This document shows, piece by piece, positions 1 to 13,226 of a stretch of DNA of 64,000 nucleotides. The notes under the pieces are model-generated. The model was not told where the DNA came from and made no database searches. It saw only the letters and a program-made list of their open reading frames with translations. A program made the translations under genes and the position numbers. The stretch spans positions 2,625,001-2,689,000 of the forward strand of contig OW285188.1 in the NCBI GenBank assembly GCA_935421135.1, in the 5' to 3' direction. Source of the stretch: Bugulina stolonifera. Its lineage: Eukaryota; Bryozoa; Gymnolaemata; Cheilostomatida; Bugulidae. Positions within the stretch are counted from its first letter, which is position 1. Each line of letters begins with the position of its first letter.

Positions 1-177
1 AAAACATATTCATCATCCTTTCTTCTGACTTTACCAAGTACCGACAAGCACATCCGAAACCCATTGTAACATATATACAGATTTTCAAAGATGAGCCTCT
101 GTCCTCTCTTACTTCTTGCTCATACTTTACTAAAGTTGTCCCAAATGAGGGACGTCCCTTCCTCTCGCCCTCGTGGT

Positions 178-217
178 CTAGCGTGATGTCTATTCTAAGT
201 ATGCTAAGGAAGTAAGT
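178..217 (+). repeat. LINE 3' tail, copy 1
   Basis: The stretch reads GGTCTAGCGTGATGTC, then TATTCTAAGTATGC, and ends in an imperfect TAAG run (TAAGGAAGTAAGT). The same ending closes the LINE at 380-2345 (GATCTAGCGTGTG, CTATTC, then AAGTAAGAAGTAAGTAAGT at 2308-2351) and recurs at 56977-57010. A short tandem tail after a shared 3' end is what non-LTR elements of the CR1/Jockey side of the tree leave behind. Bases 1-177 are probably the end of this copy's body but show no readable protein. Inference: the truncated end of an older LINE lying just upstream of the main copy. Confidence 0.5.
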
Positions 218-379
218 ACATTGGATTCTATGATGGATGCAAGACGATCAAACGTTTCCTGCCAAAAGACAAGAAACCAGGAATACAAACTATGGCAGAA
301 AATAAAACAAATGAAAGAAGAGAATACAGGCAAAGGCTATCGCATTAGGAACATGCGGATACAAGGAATGTAAGGGGAA

Positions 380-2351
380 ACAGGGGAATGGGTCTTTATG
401 AAACCGGCCAGGCTGGAGTCAGAATGTTAAAACTACTCTCAGCAAACACCAGTTCAATCAAAGGAAAAACCACTGAACTCTCAAGCCTTTCTCATTACTA
501 TGACATCCTCTTTATAACTGAAACACATTATGATCAATCTTTACAAAGTCGACAAATTTTGGATGATGGGAACAAAGTCAAGTCGTTGTAGCGCCCCTAA
601 AAGATGGAAACAAGAAACCTTTCTTAGATACCTTAAGCAAGCACGGCAGACCACGACTAGAGCAACCACATTGCGTAAACCAGACAACACTATCACTGAG
701 GTTCCCTATGAACGTGCTACTCTGCTCTCCCACAGCCAATTCTGTAAAACAAACCAACTAACTCAAATGTCATCAACCCCTATATATGGGTGTCCCAAGT
801 TTTGAGATAACTGATGGTGTCATGAGGCTTCTTAGCTCGCTAAAGAAAGGAAGAGCCCGAGGACCAGATGGCTTGAGAAAAGATCTCTGTGTTGATGTAG
901 TCATTATCTCCAGATGTCTGACTATAATATACAACAAATCAGTAACAACTGGTTGCTTACCAAATTCAAGGAAAACTGCCAACATAACTCCTGTTTACAA
1001 AGAGGGTCCTATTGACCTTCCAGCCAATTACAGACCGATATCCCTGACAAGTATCTCCTGCGAATTACTAGAACACATTACTTTACATAACCTAAACGCA
1101 AAAATTGGAAGTGTATGTCCAATCAACAACACGGTTTCCGCAAAGGACTGTCCTGTGAGACACAGCTATGCAACACATTTCATGACATTGCCAAATCGCA
1201 TGAGTCTGGAAAAAACACCCATGCTGTGGTCATGAACTTTAGCAAAGCCTTTGACAAGGTTCCTCACGCTCTCCTGATGAGTAAATATCATCGCTTGGAT
1301 CTACAACTTTTTACTCAACAGGAAGCAACGTGTAGTTGTTAATGGTGCATCCTCAACTGACCTCCCGGTAATGTCTGGTGTCCCTCAGCATTCTGTCCTC
1401 GGCCCAACTTTATTTTTGTTCTACATAAATGACATAGTAAACAGTATCGATTGTAAAATTAGCCTCTTTGCAGATGATACCGTAATATATATAGAAGTCA
1501 GACATAGAATAATTCCAAGCTAACATCAATGCCATACACAACTGGTCTAAACAATGGAAGATGGACTTTAATGTATCCATATGCTTTGTAATGATGTTTG
1601 GTAACAGGAATCAGCAAACCCCAGACTACACCCTCGGCGGCCTTGTCAAGGAGCGTGTAAATGAAACCAAGTACCTAGGAGTGATTCTGTAGTCCAACTT
1701 ACAGTTTACTAGTCACATATCAACTGCTATCTCGAAAGCGAACAAATCCCTTGGATTCATCATGATGCGCTAGAGAAGGCTAAACTATTGGCCTACCTGT
1801 CCCTCTGCAGACCCTTGATGGAATAAGCCTCCCCAGTTTGGTCGCGATATCCTAAGCAGCATATTCATGAAATATGAATGGTCCAACACAAGGTGGTGAG
1901 ATTTATACGCAAGCTACATGGTAGATATAGTATTACTGCCACTAAAGCCCAGCTTGGTCTACCAACCCTCGAGGAACGTCGACAGGCAAGCACTTTTAGC
2001 CTCCTTATGAGAATACTTTGCAAGGCAGGAAATCACAGTGTACTCGCTAATTCATACGAGGAACTAATGAACCCTAGGACGTCTTTGCAGACGCGTACAG
2101 CAGCAAAAAATGTTCCCACAGCTATATATGCCCCCACCTCTGCATTCTATAATAGCTTTCTGCCCCGAGCTGTATGTAAACTCAGGGCCAAGTGCCATAT
2201 GGATAACTAAGACTAATATAGTTCAAAAAAACAAAAATTCGTAAATACTGCTAAACCTATCTCCTATCATATGTCAAACCATTGAGGCGCGCCCCTTTCA
2301 CCGCGAGTGATCTAGCGTGTGCTATTCGACAAAGTAAGAAGTAAGTAAGTG
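380..2351 (+). mobile_element. Degraded non-LTR retrotransposon (LINE)
   Basis: A non-LTR retrotransposon broken by frameshifts and stops. Near 430-540 a short piece resembles the N-terminal endonuclease (SANTSSIKGK, then YDILFITETHYD). From 786 the reverse transcriptase can be followed through several frames: NYRPISLTS near 1025, HGFRKGLSCETQL near 1120, FSKAFDKVPH near 1240, GVPQHSVLGPTLF near 1380, and the catalytic FADDTVIY at about 1467-1490. After an in-frame stop near 1690 the C-terminal part continues at 1878-2207 (MVQHKVVRFIRKLHG to SFYNSFLPRAV-like residues). The 3' end is a TAAG-type tandem tail at about 2330-2351. The order endonuclease, RT, tail fits the CR1/Jockey/Rex group; the exact clade is not clear. 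The copy cannot encode a working protein. Related remnants lie at 21445-21860 (plus) and 55788-56960 (minus). Confidence 0.85.
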
Positions 2352-3149
2352 ACAAGTAGAGCAGCATCTGTTGTATTATTCACTTTTATTTCTAATCACC
2401 ACTAAGCAGAACTACTAATACTTGAATCGCTAAAGACAGAAAACACACGACATTGTGGTAATAACCAAGATGACGTGCTGAACTTTATAAAAATAATATC
2501 TAACACTGCCGAGACAATCTGAACTCATCCCAGACCCCTGATTCCCCTCTGGCCGGCCAGCCCCTCCCTATGGTTCCTAAAAAATCACTGGTTCTACACA
2601 ACACTAGATAGACGCTCTACAACCTACATGTACTTGAAGGTAAATATAAACATTAAACACAACAGCATCGATAGGTGATACTCATACTGATCCTCCAACT
2701 ATTTATGCCAAAACGTCAGCATATCATAGCAGCCAGCTAGAGCTAGCCAAGAACAGTTCGTGAACTAAAGCAGAGCTTCACAGGTCCACAATGATAATAA
2801 TGATAATATCTTAAATTAACGATTACAATAGCAAACAACTAATGATCTAGATTGAATGAAGCATACCACTTGCTACGCTCTGGCATCGTATGTTCAAAAG
2901 AAGAAGATCAAGAGTAAATATAATTAATAATAAAATAACAATAATTACAATAGAATATTATAATTGTTATTAGGTATATATTTAGATTTTTATTTTATAA
3001 AATTAAAAATAAACATACTATAATAATAATTAATAACAATACTTAATACAATTACAATAATATAATATAATTATAATAATAATCATAATGACATGTTAAA
3101 TTAAAACATTAATTAAAAATTGGACAATAATTTATAAAAATAATCAATG
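2352..3149. other. AT-rich intergenic DNA, no gene seen
   Basis: I see no exon-like reading frame, RNA gene or terminal inverted repeat here. The second half (about 2920-3150) is almost pure A/T with runs of TAATAA and ATTATAA. Confidence 0.5.
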
Positions 3150-3245
3150 GTATTAAAATAAAATTATAATTATAATTACCACCAACTGTTTTTTTTATAT
3201 TTCTAAAATATAAAAAAACAGTTGGTAGTTATAATACCATTATTT
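3150..3245. repeat. AT-rich palindrome (foldback)
   Basis: ACCAACTGTTTTTTTTATA at 3181-3199 is mirrored by TATAAAAAAACAGTTGGT at about 3210-3227, with a ~10-bp loop. Weaker pairing continues outward (AATGGTATTA on the left against TAATACCATT on the right). It could be a small foldback MITE or a cruciform-forming site. No target duplication could be fixed because the flanks are themselves A/T runs. Confidence 0.6.
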
Positions 3246-3620
3246 TCTAATTTATATCAGTTTATATTTCACACAGTGTTCAGGTAACATTTGGGTTGGT
3301 ATAACAGTGTAATAGAAACCTTTATTTTTTATGTTCACGTTGGCTTGATTTTACCATGGTTTCGCCATCTTTGGTTTATACAGACGAGTTTTCGCTAAGT
3401 TTACTCTAACTGGAGAACAGAGAAGACAACTTGTATTATTCACATGTGTTGTTTATTATTATTTCACAATGCAGAATCAACTTGGAAAAGTTTAGAATTA
3501 GAACAGAATTGTCACTCTTACTGTATTTATAAAGACGTAGACTGTCACAAAAATGGAAGTACAACATGTTGTGTATTATTCGGCCATAGGTTTACATTCT
3601 AAGGTAACCCCATAGCAGTG

Positions 3621-4195
3621 CTTTTTTTGTAGGGGGATCTCTGGGCTCCGGGAGCCCCCTCAACAAATTGCCATTTTAAAAGTAAAAGTTTAAAAAGTAG
3701 CCGTAGCCAGCCATCATGCATGATATATATATATAACTTTATTTAATGTGCAATATATATAGTATACAGTATGTATGAATATCAGCATCATGCTTTTGTT
3801 TTTTTTTTTGAAAACTTTTGCATGTTTTTCATGCTGTTGCACAGGTACAGGTCTATTAGAAACATACATGTACATGTTACCTGGTACATGTATATCAATA
3901 TGCTATGGTGAACCCCAATGTTGGCTCATGATTCCAGACTAGATATACATGTATAACATATACGTATGAATTGTAGTAAGCAGCCAGCTAAGGAGAATAG
4001 CTAACCTTGCATGTGTTACTAAACTGAATGTGCTTTAAAGGGCCGACCCAGAATGTATTAGTGAATGATATGTATAATTGTATGTTTTTACCATTCCCTC
4101 TGCCCCCCCCCAACTTGTCACATAGGACCGACCACTGTACCTCAGCTCTCAGGTGCCCACAGTTATGTCTTAGTTGTCCTTCCCTTAAGGTAACA
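3621..4195 (+). mobile_element. CAGTGC-ended repeat, copy 1 (hAT-like end)
   Basis: This block starts with CAGTGCTTTTTTTGTAGGG, a terminus of the CAGTG type common in hAT transposons, just after CCCCATAG. It matches, in inverted orientation, 26925-27360. Shared landmarks are a stretch around CATCATGCATGAT, a GGTGAACCCCAATGTTGG-like segment near 3910, GAATGTGCTTTAAAGGGCC near 4026, and CAGTTATGTC near 4161. Similarity fades after about 4195 and no AAAAGCACTG end is found on the right, so the copy is probably 3'-truncated. A short third relative of the terminus lies at about 25628. No coding capacity. Confidence 0.6.
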
Positions 4196-4699
4196 CGCAT
4201 GAGTATAATTGTAGCATAAGGTAAAGCATCATGCATGAATGAATATGGATAAGATTATTGTCAATGTTTAACTAGCCAAGGGATGCTAGTTGCTAGAGTT
4301 TTCTTGGAGCTATCCAGGAGAGACAACATCTGCTTGGGTATTAAGGCCTTCTTAATTACTTCGGCATACGTCGGCCTGGTGGTGTTGCTGGCCGGCTGTT
4401 CTATCACAATATTATATTGACTATTGTACATTATGGGAAACTCTATGAACTTCTCTGTTTATTGCATTATGAATATGAGTGGTTCTCATAGAATAACCTA
4501 ATTCTATGGTTGTCATACTGTAATGTTTTTGAGTGCTATTGCATACGAGAGCCGAGGGCTGCAAGTATGGGAAGGGCTTGGACGGTGGTAGAGGCCGACC
4601 AAGTGTACCTTCTGCTCATTACATAAAAGAGTGAACAGTTATGGGTGCTCTTTATAGTGTAGATTGTAAGTTATATCAGACGTAGGCCGATGCCGAGAC

Positions 4700-5230
4700 T
4701 CATTGGAGCTCAGGACCGACGTAGGTCATGTAGAGTTTATACTCCGAGGGAGTGCAAGAAAGAATGTTTAACCTTGAGAGCCTAAGTCCGACGCTAGGTT
4801 CATTAGAACCCGGGATCGGCCTAAGTCTAAGGGGTAGATAGAGATGTACTTAGCCTAGGATGAGGTGAGCTCGAGCCGTACTGAATCCAAAGGATTCTCA
4901 GGTGGAGCTACCCGCCTAAAGAGTAAGCCTCTGTAGGTTGAGGTAGGAGATGTTGCTTTATTCAAGCGCAATCAACAACTGAATTACAACACAAAATGCA
5001 CTGCCTTATATACATAACAAACTTCCGGCCAAAAGAGCCCGACATGGTATCGGTTATCCGACATGGGGTCGGGTGCGGAACTGATGAAACAACATGGATG
5101 GTTCCGCCCGACGTCACGTAGACAATAATCAGGGGATGATTACGTAATTGCAAACATGCTAGGCAAGTATAGTTAGTTAGCGATAGGTATGTGTCCAATA
5201 CAATAGTAGTAAACCAATACGACAATATGA
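4700..5230 (-). mobile_element. LTR-like unit A (solo LTR?)
   Basis: Read on the minus strand, a promoter-like block with TATATAAGG (about 5006-5014) is followed ~45 bp later by the poly(A) signal AATAAA (4957-4962). Between them lies GTGCATTTTGTG and a CAGTTGTTG-like segment. Three other units (5300-5815, 16620-17080, 26470-26760) share this arrangement, and upstream of the TATA box is a CTTCCGG-containing, CpG-rich stretch as in units B and C. That is the layout of an LTR with a very short R region. Neither TG/CA termini nor an internal gag-pol region could be found, so outer limits are approximate. No protein is encoded. Confidence 0.45.
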
Positions 5231-5299
5231 TTGGATAATGACAATAATATAAAGCACGCTATAATACGTAAGTATTGTAATGGTTTCTGTGTTTTGGTG

Positions 5300-5815
5300 C
5301 GGTCGTCCTTGGACGACTATCAACCCAGAAATGAAGTGCCTATGAGTGGTAATAGGACTTCGCATTACATGAAAGATCGAGCGGTCTCAGTAGCCCAAAT
5401 ACTACCAAAGACGACCCATCTGATCTCAAGTCCGACCTTCAGACTATACAATGAAAGAGAGTGATCCGACCTAGTAGGCGGTTCGCAAAGCGAATGACCT
5501 GGCAAAAGGAAGTGAAAGTCTCTGTATCAAGTATAGATGTGTCTTTATTGAAAGCCAAGTGTAGACTGAGACAATGAACAGTAAAACAATGCCCTTTATA
5601 TAGTATAAGGACTTCCGGCCGACGTGACGTCGGGAAAAGACGACGTGTGGTCGTCCGGAAGTTGCGCAACAAGATGGCCGCCGGAAGCCCGACGGCCGAC
5701 CCAAAATAGGTCGCGTTCTACAAAAGTTGCTTATAATGGTCCAATTCATGTACAAAATGAATATCAATGGATTCTGAGAGGTCGGGCCTCTGTACATGGG
5801 TATAAAAGGCATTAA
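5300..5815 (-). mobile_element. LTR-like unit B (solo LTR?)
   Basis: On the minus strand: CATCTTGTTGCGCAAC, then TTCCGGACGACC (around 5650-5680), TATATAAAGGG (about 5594-5603), and 45 bp on CAATAAAGACACATC (signal at 5544-5549). The CATCTTGTTGCGCAA and TTCCGGACGA blocks recur in unit C on the other strand, which shows a common origin. It lies head-to-tail behind unit A and ends roughly 100 bp before the composite transposon at 5932. Limits are approximate; no internal retroviral-type genes are present. Confidence 0.45.
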
Positions 5816-5931
5816 AAGACTTGGATATAATCATATAATCATATACAACAATATAGGAGTAAAGTACAAGCAGATATATAATTATAATAATATACATGTA
5901 TGTGCACACAATACTGAGTGTCAGATGTAAG

Positions 5932-6302
5932 CATAGATATAATATAAAGACTAGATAGGGCACCCTGTGTTAACGCTCCAATGCCCAAATGTCTTATTTA
6001 ATTATTGGGAAAACCCACAACGTAACGTAATCTCACCATGGAGTTGCAGGCATTCAATGATGGCTCACACTATATATTATAATGGAATACTGCAGCCTAA
6101 ACTAGCTCCACTTTGGTTTAAATCAAACACTGCTGCCATAATACTGGTATCCTGGTAAATTGATGACTACATAGCACATTACCACATGAAGGCCTATCAG
6201 CTGGTACTAAACACCACCTATTTACACTGTCTAAAAGTGCTAAAAGTTGCTAATAATGTAAACATGATATAAATACTTCAATAAGTTTCCAAAGTCCTTG
6301 GC
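5932..6302 (+). repeat. Left long terminal inverted repeat
   Basis: About 371 bp matching 9161-9548 in reverse complement. After the perfect outer ~70 bp the arms differ by scattered substitutions and small indels (for example a 5-bp insertion in the right arm near 9401). Similarity ends near the AAGTTTCCAAAGTCCTTG segment at about 6285-6302. The apparent 63-residue frame inside it is repeated in the right arm and is a by-product of the repeat. Confidence 0.9.
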
Positions 6303-6308
6303 CTTGAG

Positions 6309-6347
6309 AATAGTACATTACCTGCTGTCAGCAGGTAATGTACTATT
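6309..6347. repeat. Perfect 39-bp hairpin inside the composite
   Basis: Nineteen bases ending CATTACCTGCTG pair perfectly with the following CAGCAGGTAATG and its flank across a single unpaired T. It lies immediately inside the left terminal inverted repeat. Subterminal hairpins are common in non-autonomous DNA transposons. Confidence 0.85.
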
Positions 6348-6526
6348 AGCATACATTATTAGACTGCTGATGACTGTCTTCGTAAGAGAGGTGCTATGAC
6401 TAGCACATGACAGACGCTGGGATATGTTATTTGTGGCAGCATAGGAGAGTGTTCATATTAACAGCTTTCTGATGTATGAGCTTACACATTCTTTCAACTT
6501 GGAGGATCTGTCTGATAGATCTTTAG

Positions 6527-7506
6527 CAGGGGTGGGAGTTGATAGTTTTAAAAATAGAGAAATATGTGCTATTAGCTATTCACTACAAGAATAGAGAATC
6601 TGCCTATGTGATAGTGAAATTTAAATATAGAGAATAGCTTTTATATCCGCTGAATCGCTATTAATTAGAAGTTATCTTCTCTCAAATCAGATTTGAGAGA
6701 GCAATTCAAAGGTGCCCATTTATTTCCATGAAAATTAAAAAGCACAAACACAGCTATTTCTTGTTTACTTCTCTTCAGCTACATTGTTTTGCAGAGTTCA
6801 TATTGTGTTTACATGTATATTATTTTCTACAATGCACAGTAGGGCTTCGTCATGGATTTGAAACATCATTGATAACCTTTAACGTGATAAGAAGGTATCA
6901 GGGTAGCAGCAACATACTCAATGTAATATAGCCAAGTCAATTGCATGTGTATTAGGCATCACATATATAACCTTCAAATTGTCTGTCTGTGGAAATTGTA
7001 GAAGCATTAGTGTTGTACAGTTGTACATGTACTATTGGAGCAGTAATACATGTACAAAGTAAAATTTAGACTTATCTCCCCATGATTTTCTGTCAATGTC
7101 TAAAATATTATATATTTGTGGTTAAACCGGTAGTATTTTAGACTTCTAATATAAAAGTATTCTTCACACATACTATAATCTATTCTTTGTATGTTTTTTC
7201 TTTGTGTAGACTATGTTTTTGAAGTCAAAAAGCTTTAAACACCCATATAACCCTGATATTAAATTGAGTTGGTTAGCAATTTCACGAAGTGTAATAGTTA
7301 AGACAGCCAGAAATGGCTGCAGCCGCAATGGCACTCGTTACTAGCTACTAGCTAATAGCAGGTTGGGCTGAAAATAAAAGCGTATTGGTTGAAACGCTAT
7401 TAAAAATTGACAGAAATTGAAAGAAGCGTGTCACAGCAGGTCGCTGCTGCAAAAGAAGAGATTAGCACAATCGAATAGCGTTTCAACCGCGCTAGTCCCA
7501 CCCCTG
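6527..7506. mobile_element. Nested hAT-type non-autonomous element 1
   Basis: Begins CAGGGGTGGGA and ends TCCCACCCCTG, a typical hAT terminus, and is flanked by the perfect 8-bp duplication ATCTTTAG (6519-6526 and 7507-7514). The 980-bp body holds no transposase frame; it contains a CTCTCAAATC/GATTTGAGAG hairpin near 6690. It sits inside the 5932-9548 element and so inserted after it. Confidence 0.93.
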
Positions 7507-7910
7507 ATCTTTAGTGATCTGGCAGATTTCAGAGACAATAGGGTTGGGTTGTGTTAGACCTCCACAGGTTCTTAATAGATATTAAGATTAGATCATAAGC
7601 TAATAATATACTGAAAGCTAAATGCAAAGTGAAGCATCACTGGAGTAAGGAGTGTAAGTGCATAAGGCTACCTGCTGTGCACATGGGCTATTATAATGTG
7701 CTTTATATCAATTGGTGTAACATGACAAGCTGTAGGCTACCCATGTGCAATGTAATTTATTATAAATAGCATGAAGTACCAATAAAGAGGTTATAACTGT
7801 TTTTCTCTCACTTTACAGGTTTGCTACTATCTGTGGCACTGTGGTCAACACATGCCTAACAATACGTTAATGTGTGAGACCAAAACAGCATGCTGCTCCA
7901 ATCGTTACAC

Positions 7911-9032
7911 CAGGGGCGGATTTGGGGGTCCCGCCCTCCCTGCCATGGCGGGACCTTTTATTTCCAATAAAGAAAATTCAATTGCTAACTATCAATGATA
8001 ACACACAGTTGTAATGTTATTTTCGGAGGCATTCTACCCTGCCCAGCATAATCTAAACATATTCTGATGAAAATGATGCTATATAGCTATAATATAATAT
8101 ACCAAAAGATAGCTTAGGAATTGAGCTTTCATCCTATACAATTTATAATAAGGATATTTCAGTACCCGCCCACTACTGGCAGTCTTTTATTTGCTAGGAA
8201 ATTAGATTACACTAATTACTTTACAATGAGTGGCTTTTGATAGACTATACTTGTGACCACAGTGTAAATGTTATTACCAGTTATAATAACAAAATAATGT
8301 TGTCAATACATGTTGTAACAGTGCCACAGCATTGTTTTTGAAGATAGATGTACCTCTGAAATTTTATATGCTAATCCATGTCATGTGCACATGCCCTCAA
8401 GGCTCAAACATGTCTCAATATACATGTAGATGCCATGTGCTAAATTGTCCATACTCTTCAGCGTTTGGGAAACCTAGGATAACATTTTCACCTCCATCCA
8501 CTAAATAATTTAGCATTATTTCTCTTTTCATAAAGTCATGTAATGGCACATTTTTGTTAGGCTACATAATCTTGGGCCCTGGCACAGTATCCTTGTTTGT
8601 AAGCATATTCTCATATAACCATAGTTATAAACAAGCTAATTTTAAATTTCTATTTCTAATACACAGTCAAGCATGCATAATATATGTAAAGTAGCCCCTG
8701 CAACATACATGTACTTGCCAAGTTATCACTGCTCCAAATTTATTATTGTTGTAGTTGTGCAAAGTAGAAATTCCTGCATTTATCTTAGTTGTAAATCCTC
8801 ACTTACTAAATTTATACGCGTCCCCAGAAACACAAAATTTTTTTAACTGGTTACTGAGATCAACTAACATGTAACAGTAACATGTTGATTCAAAGTTTAA
8901 GTGTGCATAAATTTGCTTCAAATTCAGCATATAGCTTCGGCGTCCGGGGCGCTGCCCCGGACCCCGCCAGGGGGCCCCCTGGACCCCCAGCCTGTTGGCA
9001 GAACCCTTCAAACTGAGCCAGATCCGCCCCTG
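7911..9032. mobile_element. Nested hAT-type non-autonomous element 2
   Basis: Begins CAGGGGCGGAT and ends ATCCGCCCCTG. GTTACAC occurs immediately outside both ends (7904-7910 and 9033-9039); the eighth base of the expected duplication does not match. Near the right end is a GC-rich double hairpin (CGGGGCGCTGCCCCG, then CCAGGGGGCCCCCTGG at about 8945-8985), unlike the A/T-rich rest. No transposase is encoded. It is the second independent hAT insertion into the same host element. Confidence 0.9.
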
Positions 9033-9160
9033 GTTACACTCAGTACTACTAACATGATTACAAACATTAGAACCAATTGATTGCTTTTAGGGAGTGTGGC
9101 AATAGACACATTTAGCCTCTCCATGGTAATAAATTTGCAAAACAATGATATGTCAAAACA

Positions 9161-9548
9161 CAAGGACTTTGGAAACTTTGGAAACTTATTGAAGTGTACA
9201 TCATGTTTACGTCATGTACATTAGTAATTTCGAGTACTTTTAGACAGTGTAAATAGGTGGTGTTTAGTACCAGTTGATAGACCTTCATGTGGTAATGTGC
9301 TATGTAGTCATCATTTCACCAGGATACCAGTATTATGGCAGCAGTGTTTGATATAAACCAAAGTGGAGCTAGTTTAGGCTGCAGTATTCCATTATAATAT
9401 ACGAGTATAGTGTGTGCCATCATTGAATGCCTGCAACTCCATGGTGAGATTACGTTACGTTGTGGGTTTTTCCAACAATTAAATAAGACATTTGGGCATT
9501 GGAGCGTTAACACAGGGTGCCCTATCTAGTCTTTATATTATATCTATG
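9161..9548 (-). repeat. Right long terminal inverted repeat
   Basis: Reverse complement of 5932-6302, about 388 bp, slightly longer through small insertions. It ends TATCTATG next to the GATGTAAG duplication at 9549-9556. Confidence 0.9.
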
Positions 9549-9808
9549 GATGTAAGATACGATCACCAGTATAATATCAGATAATACAGCGACATGATTG
9601 GTGGGTAACAATACAATAGTAAACATAGAATGGATTACGCGTGTAGCTGTAGCTAGTAACCAACTAGTAATGTCTATGCATTATGAGTCAATGTCTGGCT
9701 AGCAAAGAGAGGCTAGACGCTAACACTATAATGTCAGTGTTCAATGTTATGGACCTCGAGACTCTGGGAGCCGAAGGTCCACTACACCAATGCGGTTCGT
9801 TTCACTAC

Positions 9809-10135
9809 AATACTTGCCAAGGAGCAGGAGCAAAAAATCTGGACTTTTTGGTTCAAAATCCCTGGACAAGCACCAGAATCCCTGGATATAGCTTGGGTGT
9901 ACATTATTTGAAGGAAACTTATCACTGGAAAGTATCAAATTATGAATTTTAGTGTTATTTAGTGGCCTGTAAGATATTTTCTTCAATGTAAATGACTTAT
10001 TCTAGGTTGTATCTTGTGTTTTATGAAGCTTGGTAAGATTTTCACCATAGGTAAGAAATCAGAACAGCGGGAAAATTAGTAGGGAAAGGCTCAAAAACCA
10101 GGGGGTGTCCTGACAAAATCTGGACACTTGACAAG
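9809..10135 (-). mobile_element. ACTTGCCAAG-type MITE, copy 1
   Basis: A ~327-bp unit whose ends (TACTTGCCAAGG on the left, TGGACACTTGACAAGT on the right) are inverted repeats. Over its whole length it is the reverse complement of 27458-27787: AGGGGGTGTCCTGACAAAAT on one strand here, AATCCCTGGACAAG, and TTGTATCTTGTGTTTTATGA are shared. This copy is more diverged at its ends and its target duplication is not clear. No coding potential. Confidence 0.75.
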
Positions 10136-10659
10136 TTTCTCTCCTTTCCTTTTCATTTTCTGGGGTAGAAGTTGGAGAGGTATCCCGGTTTGACCTTTTA
10201 TTTTTAAACCTCGCCTCCCGGCTTTCACGATTACAACACGAAATCTTCTTTAAAATGCCTGACGCCCTCGCCTCTGTCCATAATTGATCAATTCATTTAG
10301 TGGATTTACTAGAGTGCGGCTATTTTGTGCCCTGCGTTCATACTCAAAATGAAATCAGAACAAGAAGTTGCCCCCACCCGTGTTTGTAACAACTTGTGGG
10401 AGGACAACTTTTTCTGTGGCTATTAGCTTCCAGTGGTAGTGCCTACATCTATGGGTAGTTCCACGATTACTCGAGCTGTTGATTGCAACTCCTCTCACAA
10501 TAAAAGGCCTTCTCGGTTTACCTATGAAACCTACCCTGCTTCACATCATTTGCAACTCATGAATGATTATTGCATTATAACTGCCAGTTGCTAGAGCACA
10601 TTCCATTACCTAGGGTTTTACAGCAATCTACTAGAATTCAGAATAATTTCATCAAGCAG
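10136..10659. other. Spacer downstream of polyubiquitin, no gene seen
   Basis: No convincing exon, RNA gene or repeat with termini. The minus-strand polyubiquitin transcript should end near its right edge. Confidence 0.4.
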
Positions 10660-10665
10660 TTTATT
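10660..10665 (-). promoter_or_regulatory. Poly(A) signal of polyubiquitin
   Basis: AATAAA on the minus strand about 120 bp past the polyubiquitin stop codon (10787-10789). It is the first canonical signal downstream of the gene. Confidence 0.75.
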
Positions 10666-10786
10666 ACCAAGATACCAAGAGCATATTGTTCAGTTAATAA
10701 TAGATTTTGAAAAAAAAGTATTGAAAGAAAACTACTGTAAATAGTTGACAATTATTGCAATACTAAACACATAGGGTAGGAGTGGA

Positions 10787-12577
<1,791 letters not shown>

Positions 12578-12580
12578 TTA

Positions 12581-13153
12581 CTACAAGAATAACACTAGAG
12601 AAGTTATCGCTGCCATTAGCCTTAAGATTTCTACCATAACAATGTATCGGTCATTCAATGGTTTGTTACAATGAGATTAGCATTAATGTATTGCTCTCCA
12701 GTAGCAACTCATCCAGCATTTATCTGTACTCTCAGGTCAATCACAATTATATTATTGAATGAATCTGAAGACTAGACTAGCGTAACTACCAGTTCGGTGT
12801 GAGCATATGATACAATCTAGTCATACTCGTAGAGAAAAAAATTTCATATCAATACAATTGAAAAATATTAAATATACAAAGCACTCAAGTAATAACTAAA
12901 CAAAATTTCAACAGTTGCACTTTTCCTTCTGCTACTTTACTAATTAAAATACTACCTAACCCAAATTGTTTGTAATTTAATTGCAACTATACTATAACTA
13001 TTAGTATAGTATTTGCTTTGTTCTACTACTACTACTGTTGAGCATTTTATACTCAATATTTAATATTAATACAATACAACAAACTATAAAGAATGCCTGC
13101 TTGATTAGGTATGTATAATACTTGAACATTGCTAGGTCACAAGTACTCCTTAC
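12581..13153 (-). other. Probable 5'-UTR intron of polyubiquitin
   Basis: On the minus strand AAG|GTAAGG at 13153 is a strong donor, and TTATTCTTGTAG just 12 bases before the ATG is a good acceptor. A leader intron immediately upstream of the start codon is the usual arrangement in animal polyubiquitin genes. Not confirmed by transcripts. Confidence 0.6.
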
Positions 13154-13226
13154 CTTACGTTCAGAAAGAGAGAATTATAACGTTGCAAACTTCTTCTCCA
13201 ATAATGATTGGGAGGCTAGCAGCTGC

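Larger units (their letters stand above)
5932..9548. mobile_element. Large TIR transposon, 8-bp TSD, with two nested hATs
   Basis: The element starts CATAGATATAATATAAAGAC and ends with the exact reverse complement. It is bounded by the perfect 8-bp duplication GATGTAAG at 5924-5931 and 9549-9556. The terminal inverted repeats are about 370-390 bp long and identical over the first ~70 bases. Removing two nested hAT insertions (6527-7506 and 7911-9032) and their duplications leaves an original element of about 1.5 kb. No transposase frame is visible, so it is non-autonomous. Long TIRs with 8-9-bp duplications fit Mutator-like (MULE) or similar superfamilies; the terminus is not the CAGGG type of hAT. 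The superfamily call is inference. Confidence 0.9.

Noticed and set aside
5967..9513. Two near-identical 63-65-residue frames at 5967-6158 (plus) and 9316-9513 (minus)
   Set aside because: They are the two arms of a terminal inverted repeat; no conserved protein motif or start context.
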